The notes under the pieces: generated by a model
The model's database searches: none
Told to the model about the DNA's origin: nothing
What the model saw: only the letters and a program-made list of their open reading frames with translations
Translations under genes and position numbers: made by a program
Shown: one piece after another, positions 20,693 to 20,810 of the stretch
Position numbering within the stretch: the first letter of the stretch is position 1
Layout of the letters: every line of letters begins with the position of its first letter
Assembly: GCA_948938605.1 (NCBI GenBank)
Contig: CARAIG010000042.1
Coordinates: forward strand, 1-20,810
DNA: 20,810 nucleotides
Reading direction: 5' to 3'
Source of the DNA: an uncultured Eubacteriales bacterium
GTDB taxonomy: Bacteria > Bacillota > Clostridia > Christensenellales > CAG-314

Positions 20693-20810
20693 TTATTGTA
20701 ATTTGCTTGCAATCAGAATAGTAAAGCGTTTTAACACATTCTTGGGTTTTGCTTGTTCTTTTTTCCAGTGTATCAAGCAAACACTGTTTTTCCGTAAGTG
20801 CTTCCACTTA
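20693..20810 (-). other. right-edge region, unresolved end of a minus-strand gene
   Basis: A terminator at 20636 shows that a minus-strand transcript enters here, but its reading frame cannot be settled. One frame is open from the edge to a stop at 20693. Another starts with GTG at 20807 directly after TAA and would run into the terminator stem, which is unlikely. A third ends after SGSTYGKTVFA at ~20774. The real gene must be read from the neighbouring sequence. Confidence 0.25.

Noticed and set aside
20619..20807. 62-codon ORF at the right edge
   Set aside because: It begins with GTG directly after a stop and runs through the terminator stem; unlikely to be a real complete gene.
1..20810. 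CRISPR arrays, rRNA genes, transposases, prophage genes
   Set aside because: No regularly spaced repeats, rRNA-like stretches, transposase or phage proteins were seen; only the short repeats listed above.

Overview
The window looks like the chromosome of an uncultured low-GC Firmicute, most likely a Clostridia-type gut anaerobe. Pointers are strong AGGAGG-type ribosome binding sites, TTGACA/TATAAT promoters, an FMN riboswitch with an intrinsic terminator ahead of a RibU-type ECF S component, a YtrA-type GntR/ABC operon, a FeoA-FeoA-FeoB-FeoB-associated Cys-rich protein cluster, and surface proteins with NxW...WTYG-type repeats. This assignment is inference from gene content; no rRNA is present.

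Layout. 1-570: a small conserved hypothetical gene, tRNA-Gly(CCC), then a GC-rich hairpin segment bounded by a second copy of the last 20 nt of the tRNA locus, and a terminator. 572-1474: class I mannose-6-phosphate isomerase. 1558-3031 (minus): tsaE-tsaB-rimI, the t6A/ribosomal acetylation cluster, with a promoter that appears to give a leaderless tsaE mRNA. 3311-3799 (minus): a DIP1984-like coiled-coil protein. 4027-5054 (minus): ribU with promoter, FMN riboswitch and terminator. 5145-7123 (plus): promoter, perfect operator palindrome, ABC ATPase, ABC permease and a YtrA-type repressor. 7135-7758 (minus): pentapeptide-repeat protein, convergent with the repressor gene. 7906-10443 (minus): a GH20 beta-N-acetylhexosaminidase and ATP-dependent phosphofructokinase operon. 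10661-13224 (minus): a 731-residue membrane-anchored surface protein followed by a 75-residue helical-hairpin protein. 13306-16686 (minus): the ferrous-iron uptake cluster, divergent from a TetR regulator at 16811. 17477-20190 (minus): cytidine deaminase, a Vat-like acetyltransferase and a surface lipoprotein gene split in two by an 8-nt homopolymer. 20296-20574: a small Cys-rich protein; the last ~120 nt cannot be resolved.

The metabolic genes fit a sugar-fermenting host-associated anaerobe: GH20 releases GlcNAc-type sugars, ManA and PfkA feed glycolysis, RibU scavenges riboflavin and Feo imports Fe(II). The points most worth a second look are the tRNA 3'-end duplication with its structured insert (376-555), the A8 tract that splits a surface lipoprotein (18372-18379), the pairing of a surface protein bearing a helical cytoplasmic tail with a tiny coiled-coil protein (10661-13108), and the repeated AATGCG-type motifs around the feo/tetR divergent promoters.
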